64,000 bases of DNA from Nocardia crassostreae. GTDB lineage: Bacteria > Actinomycetota > Actinomycetes > Mycobacteriales > Mycobacteriaceae. Of this stretch, positions 60,283-64,000 are shown piece after piece. The translations under genes were made by a program, and so were the position numbers. The stretch is from positions 1-64,000 of the forward strand of contig NZ_BDCH01000029.1 in NCBI RefSeq assembly GCF_001613405.1. Direction: 5' to 3'. Every line of letters starts with the position of its first letter. Position 1 is the first letter of the stretch. Below the pieces are notes generated by a model. It ran no database searches, had not been told where the DNA came from, and worked only from the letters and a program-made list of their open reading frames with translations.

Positions 60283-60306
60283 GCCCGGAGGCGATCGCCT
60301 CCGGGC
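60283..60306. terminator. Bidirectional terminator
   Basis: Palindrome GCCCGGAGGC-GATC-GCCTCCGGGC between the convergent cytochrome b561 and MFS genes. Confidence 0.8.
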
Positions 60307-60327
60307 CCGCGGGTGTCCGGCGGTGGC

Positions 60328-62043
60328 TCAGTGCGCCGTGCCGCCGGTGGCGGGGGTGCGGCCGTGCTTCATGACGATCGCGCCGATCAGGGCCACGACC
60401 GCCGCCGCGGCGACGAAGTAGAAGCTGATCTCGTAGCCCTTATCGGTGTAGAGGAGCGGGACGTCCTTGGTGACTGTCGGCGCGCCGGTGACGGTTACGT
60501 CGACCTTGACCGGGTTGGCGTTGAGGAAGGCCGTCGCCACCGCCAATCCGATCGCCACACCCATGGCTTGCATGACGCCCAGCATTCCGGCGCTGATGCC
60601 CTGCTGGTCGGCGGGGACCGCTTCGATGATGAGGTTGGGCGTTGCCGCGTAGTAGAGACCGAAGGCTATGCCGAAGACGGCACTGATCAGGGCCAGGCTG
60701 ACCCAGGTGTGTGCGGTCAGGGCGTAGACGATGGAGGAGCCGATGAAGATGACCAGGGCGAGGATGAGCGGGGCTCGCGCGCCCGAGCGGCGGATCCAGA
60801 GGCCGCCGAGGAAGCCGAGCACCATGGCGATGACCGCCTGCGCCAGGGCGATATGGGTGGCGAACTTCAGCAGGCTGAAACCGTCACCGTAGCTGTAGCC
60901 CGGATTCAGTTCGGCCTGAACCATATCCGGCGGCAGCTGCGCGTAGACCATCTCCTCGGGGACGACCACCGCGCCCGGCGGCAGTTCGACGCCCGGCGGC
61001 AGCGCCGCCTTGGCCTGCGCCTCGGCTTGGGCCTGGGCCGCCTGCAGCGCACCGGCTTTCACCTCAGTCGAGGTGGCCGCTTCGACCTCGGCGACGACCG
61101 TGGCGGCCGGGGGCGATTGCGTCCAGTAGCCGATGGCGTAGGACTGGAAGCCGATGGTGAACGAGGCCAGCAGCGCGATGAAAAGCACCACGCTCACGCG
61201 CGGCGTGATCAGCAGCTTCATATCCATGATCGGTTGGCGCACCCGCATTTCCACGATCGGGAACAGCGCCAGCAGCACCAGTCCGCCGATGAGCCAGGCC
61301 AGGGTGGCGGGCTCGGTCCAACCCCAGTGCTGGCCGTTGTCGAGGTAGACGAGGGTGAGCACCAGACCCGTGCCCAGCAGCGCCGCGCCGATCAGATCGA
61401 GCTTCTGCGGCACCCGCAGTTTGGACTCGGGCACGATCAGGACGACCAGCGGAATCATGGCCACGGTGAACGCCGCCAGCGCCCAGAAGATGGCGCGCCA
61501 GCTGTAGTGCTCCACAATGAACCCGCCCAGCAGCGGACCCGCCAGCGCGGAGACGCCCAGCCCGGTGGCGGCGATGCCCAGGCCGACCGGAACCAGCCTG
61601 CGCGGCATGAGGTCTCGGATCAGGCCGTAGGAGATGACCGCGGTCGCGATGGCCGTGGCCTGCAGGCCGCGGCCCACCAGGAACAGCAGCCAATTGCTGG
61701 TGATCGCGCAGATGACGCAGCCGATCAGGAAGAGCGCACCGCAGGTGAGGAACATCTTCTTCTTGCCCCAGATATCGCTCAGCTTGCCGATGAGCGGGGA
61801 CGTGGCGGCGCCGACGACGCCGAAGATGATGATGGCCCAGTTGATGTTCGCGCCCTGGCTGGGGAAGGTGGGCGCGATCTGCCGCAGGGCGGCCGACACC
61901 ATGACGTACTGCATGGGTGCGACTTCGGTGAAGAGGACGATCACCGCCAGCACGGTGAATATCCGCAGCTTCGATGCTCCATCGAGGCGGCCGGTGTCGT
62001 CGGCCGCGTCCGGGGACGGGGCGGTTTCGACGGAGGTGGACAT
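60328..62043 (-). CDS. MFS transporter, DHA2 family
   Basis: 571 residues, about 14 transmembrane segments. Motif A-like GKLSDIWGKKKMF, GPLLGGFIVEHYSWRAIF motif C region. An unusual soluble Ala/Gln/Pro-rich loop (EVKAGALQAAQAQAEAQAKA and following, about 110 residues) lies between late helices. Multidrug-type exporter or substrate carrier; neighbours (PadR, IclR) suggest regulated expression with the catabolic genes. Confidence 0.88.
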   Translation of the reverse strand: MSTSVETAPSPDAADDTGRLDGASKLRIFTVLAVIVLFTEVAPMQYVMVSAALRQIAPTFPSQGANINWAIIIFGVVGAATSPLIGKLSDIWGKKKMFLTCGALFLIGCVICAITSNWLLFLVGRGLQATAIATAVISYGLIRDLMPRRLVPVGLGIAATGLGVSALAGPLLGGFIVEHYSWRAIFWALAAFTVAMIPLVVLIVPESKLRVPQKLDLIGAALLGTGLVLTLVYLDNGQHWGWTEPATLAWLIGGLVLLALFPIVEMRVRQPIMDMKLLITPRVSVVLFIALLASFTIGFQSYAIGYWTQSPPAATVVAEVEAATSTEVKAGALQAAQAQAEAQAKAALPPGVELPPGAVVVPEEMVYAQLPPDMVQAELNPGYSYGDGFSLLKFATHIALAQAVIAMVLGFLGGLWIRRSGARAPLILALVIFIGSSIVYALTAHTWVSLALISAVFGIAFGLYYAATPNLIIEAVPADQQGISAGMLGVMQAMGVAIGLAVATAFLNANPVKVDVTVTGAPTVTKDVPLLYTDKGYEISFYFVAAAAVVALIGAIVMKHGRTPATGGTAH

Positions 62044-62139
62044 GGGGCGTCCTCCAGGTGGGTAGGTAACACGTAGATATGAAACGTGTCACGACCCGAA
62101 TCGGCCGCCTATCACCAAGTCCGTTCAGTTGTCACGGGC

Positions 62140-62154
62140 GTCCGGTCAGTGGGA
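62140..62154. promoter_or_regulatory. Shared palindrome, weak site 7 (MFS promoter)
   Basis: Reverse complement TCCCACTGACCGGAC, 96 bp upstream of the MFS start but overlapping the 3' end of the PadR gene. Weakest match of the set. Confidence 0.35.
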
Positions 62155-62802
62155 CTCTTCGGAGTTCTGCTTCCCCGCACTCTTGCGGCGGCTACGCTTC
62201 CTCGCCAGTTTGTCGAGGTCAGCCAGCAGATCCTCAGCGAACTCCCGCTCCGCCTCGTAATGCTTGACGCACCAGCGCAAGACGGCGCTGGGATAGGCCC
62301 ATTCCGGATTGGCGTCCGCGCCGTCGGCATCGGCCTGCGCGCGGCGGCGCATGGTTTCCGCGTAATCGATGTGCTGATGCAATATCTCGCGCATGCGCTC
62401 GGGCTGCGCCAGATGGCCCAGCCAAGCCCGCAGCATCACACTGTGTTTGAGCACGGGCGCTTCGACGGGGGAGTGATTCACCCAGTGCGCCGCGGCCTCG
62501 CGTCCGCTGTCGGTAATGGCGTACATGCGTTTTCCGCGCATGCCGTCCTCGGAGACCACCGTGCGCGAGGTCGCGAACCCGTGTTTCTCCAACCGCTTCA
62601 ACTCGGCGTAGATCTGGCTGAACGACGGCGACCAGTAGAAGAACTGCAGACTCCAGTCCGCCCACTTCTTCAGGTCGTACCCGGAGAGTTCCTCTGCGTG
62701 CGAGAGCATTCCGAGCACGGCCCACGCGGTGGTGGGCAGGTCCGGAATCGCCGGGGATTCCTCGCCGGGATCGGTCGCTGTCGCACTGTATCGCCCCCGC
62801 AC
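62146..62802 (-). CDS. PadR family transcriptional regulator
   Basis: 218 residues from GTG 62802. PadR winged helix LPTTAWAVLGMLSHAEELSGYDLKKW, SFSQIYAELKRLEKHGFATSR and KRMYAITDSGREAAAHW, then a helical Vir_act-like C-terminal domain. 102 bp upstream of the MFS gene on the same strand, so probably its regulator. An ACACG-N11-CGTGT repeat just before the MFS start may be its site. Confidence 0.9.
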   Translation of the reverse strand: MRGRYSATATDPGEESPAIPDLPTTAWAVLGMLSHAEELSGYDLKKWADWSLQFFYWSPSFSQIYAELKRLEKHGFATSRTVVSEDGMRGKRMYAITDSGREAAAHWVNHSPVEAPVLKHSVMLRAWLGHLAQPERMREILHQHIDYAETMRRRAQADADGADANPEWAYPSAVLRWCVKHYEAEREFAEDLLADLDKLARKRSRRKSAGKQNSEESH

Positions 62803-62830
62803 GGGCCTACCTCCCAGGTCCTCGTTCGAT

Positions 62831-63664
62831 TCAGCGCCAGTGGGCCCGGCGCGGGAACAGCGTGCGACCGGCCTCGTGCGCCACTTCCAGCACGACGCGG
62901 GCCAGGCGGTCGAAGCTCATACCGTCGGCGCGACCGGACAGCGACAGCGCCGCCGGAGCGGTGCCGCGGCCCCGCAGCGGCGCTGCGACGCAGGCGATTC
63001 CGACGACGGCTTCCTTGCGGTCGATGGCGACGCCCTGGCGCATGCGGATCTGCTGGAGTTCGCGCGCGAGCGCCTCGGGCTCGCAGATGGTGCGTGGGGT
63101 CAGTCGCGGCAGTCGGGTGCGCAGGGCGGCCTCGGCGATATTGGGCTCCAGACAGGCGAGCATGGCCTTGCCGACACCCGTTGCGTGCGCGGGCATCCGG
63201 CCGCCGAGACGGGTGGGCAGGCTGGCGGCGAAGCGGCCACCGGCCTTGTCCAGGTAGACCACATCGCGGCCGTCGAGCACCGCGAGGTTGCCGACCATGC
63301 CGGTGCGCTGGCTCAGCTCGTGCAGCAGCGGGCTGACGGCATCGCGAATCTCATTGTGATCGGCGGTGAGTCCGCCGAGTTCGAGGGCGCGCATGCCCAG
63401 GCGGTAGCCGCCGGAGGTGTGCGCCAGCCAGCGCAGCTTGATCATCTGGTCGAGGATCCGGTGCACGGTGGAGCGCGGCAGCCCGGTGCGCTCGACCAGG
63501 CCGAGCAGGGTGAGTGTGGGGGTGGAGGCGTCGAAGGCGTCCAGGATCAGCGTCATTCGCTCGATCATGGAGACCGGGACTTCGGCGCTGGGGCGAGATT
63601 CCTTGGCGCGCATGGGGTTGTGAGTGAATCGAGCTTCCGCGGAAGGCATCAGGGCGACGGACAT
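62831..63664 (-). CDS. IclR family transcriptional regulator
   Basis: 277 residues. N-terminal winged helix (LTLLGLVERTGLPRSTVHRILDQMIKL) and C-terminal IclR effector domain (VVYLDKAGGRFAASLPTRLGGRMPAHATGVGKAMLACL). IclR proteins often activate or repress catabolic operons in response to pathway intermediates. Divergent from the flavin reductase; it is the best candidate regulator of the cluster because its promoter shares motifs with several units. Confidence 0.92.
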   Translation of the reverse strand: MSVALMPSAEARFTHNPMRAKESRPSAEVPVSMIERMTLILDAFDASTPTLTLLGLVERTGLPRSTVHRILDQMIKLRWLAHTSGGYRLGMRALELGGLTADHNEIRDAVSPLLHELSQRTGMVGNLAVLDGRDVVYLDKAGGRFAASLPTRLGGRMPAHATGVGKAMLACLEPNIAEAALRTRLPRLTPRTICEPEALARELQQIRMRQGVAIDRKEAVVGIACVAAPLRGRGTAPAALSLSGRADGMSFDRLARVVLEVAHEAGRTLFPRRAHWR

Positions 63665-63698
63665 TGGTACCTCCGTTGGTCGACGTCCAGTCTAGGAG

Positions 63699-63714
63699 TA
63701 TTCCGATTAGGCAT
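63699..63714 (+). promoter_or_regulatory. Shared 16-bp motif (IclR promoter copy)
   Basis: TATTCCGATTAGGCAT, 34 bp upstream of the IclR start and matching the LLM promoter site at 33280-33295 in 15 of 16 positions. Confidence 0.6.
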
Positions 63715-63805
63715 GTGCCGGTTTCGGACCTTGTGCTACCCATCACAGTGCTCTGGGCCACAGGCCGGGGAATCGGGAGAACTACGTATAAATCACGTAT
63801 CCGTG

Positions 63806-63820
63806 TCTCGGTGACCGAAC
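63806..63820. promoter_or_regulatory. Shared palindrome, site 8 (flavin reductase promoter)
   Basis: TCTCGGTGACCGAAC followed by CAC, 78 bp upstream of the flavin reductase start; flanks resemble sites 1 and 2. Confidence 0.45.
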
Positions 63821-63870
63821 CACGATATTGACGCCTCCTCGCCCCGACCTGCTGTCATGACTGACAGCTA

Positions 63871-63887
63871 TATTTCGAACCGAAATA
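63871..63887. promoter_or_regulatory. TATTTC-N5-GAAATA element (flavin reductase copy)
   Basis: TATTTCGAACCGAAATA (7-3-7 palindrome) immediately before AAGGAGG of the flavin reductase gene; compare 50633-50649. Confidence 0.6.
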
Positions 63888-63898
63888 AAGGAGGCGCC

Positions 63899-64000
63899 GT
63901 GGAACCGGTGCTGACGTCCCGGGAGATCGATCCGGCGGCCTTCAAGGCGGTGCTCGGACGGTTCGCTTCCGGAGTCACCGTGATCACCGCCCTCGACCAG
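63899..64000 (+). CDS. Flavin reductase (HsaB-like), 5' part only
   Basis: 34 codons before the window ends. GTG start at 63899 after AAGGAGGCGCC. DPAAFKAVLGRFASGVTVIT is the opening signature of the FMN reductases that serve two-component monooxygenases such as HsaA/HsaB. Would supply reduced FMN to the luciferase-like and HsaA-like enzymes of this region (inference). Confidence 0.85.
   Translation, partial: MEPVLTSREIDPAAFKAVLGRFASGVTVITALDQ

Overview
The window is GC-rich actinobacterial chromosome. The order valS-folC-DUF4233-ndk-rne-rplU-rpmA-obgE-proB is the conserved Mycobacteriales arrangement. Together with DUF4254, DUF5313 and DUF4189 proteins and many flavin- and F420-type oxidoreductases, this points to Nocardia or a close relative (inferred; no rRNA gene is present).

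Layout. 0-2 kb: a cupin gene divergent from a TetR gene, then an AAA ATPase. 2.2-16 kb: the housekeeping block. 16-26 kb: an O-methyltransferase, an MFS exporter, an NmrA/MarR pair, a RecQ helicase with a phosphoribosyltransferase-like tail, and a TetR/metallo-hydrolase pair with a strong operator. 26-30 kb: a scarred stretch with an rtcB 3' fragment, a LAGLIDADG endonuclease, a frameshifted solute-binding lipoprotein and a MarR gene with a frameshifted tail. 30-51 kb and again at 60-64 kb: an accessory catabolic region with SDRs, luciferase-like monooxygenases, two KstD-like flavoproteins, a FadD3-like ligase, HsaA-like and HsaD-like proteins, RibBA, an MFS transporter, PadR and IclR regulators and the start of a flavin reductase. 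51-60 kb: a TetR-controlled SnoaL/NmrA pair, a large LuxR-type ATPase regulator, and a periplasmic catalase/cytochrome b561 pair.

How it may work together. The catabolic genes resemble steroid- or terpenoid-ring degradation: dehydrogenation, flavin-dependent hydroxylation, meta-cleavage-product hydrolysis and CoA activation. RibBA and the flavin reductase would supply reduced flavin. A shared imperfect palindrome (TCCCG-N5-CGGGA) lies upstream of most of these units. A second shared element (TATTTC-N5-GAAATA) sits just upstream of the Shine-Dalgarno sequences of ribBA and the flavin reductase. A third (TATTCCG[A/G]TTAGGCAT) precedes both the IclR gene and the 33-kb divergent promoter. Substrate and regulator assignments are inference.

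Two features stand out against this background. First, four reading frames (KstD-like, SDR, HsaA-like, catalase) carry premature in-frame UAG/UAA codons while the downstream frame stays intact, and three other genes carry frameshifts. Second, a roughly 650-bp composite element with two different inverted arms and a variable centre occurs twice in opposite orientation, with a third solitary arm. The arm's hairpin shows compensatory base changes between copies.
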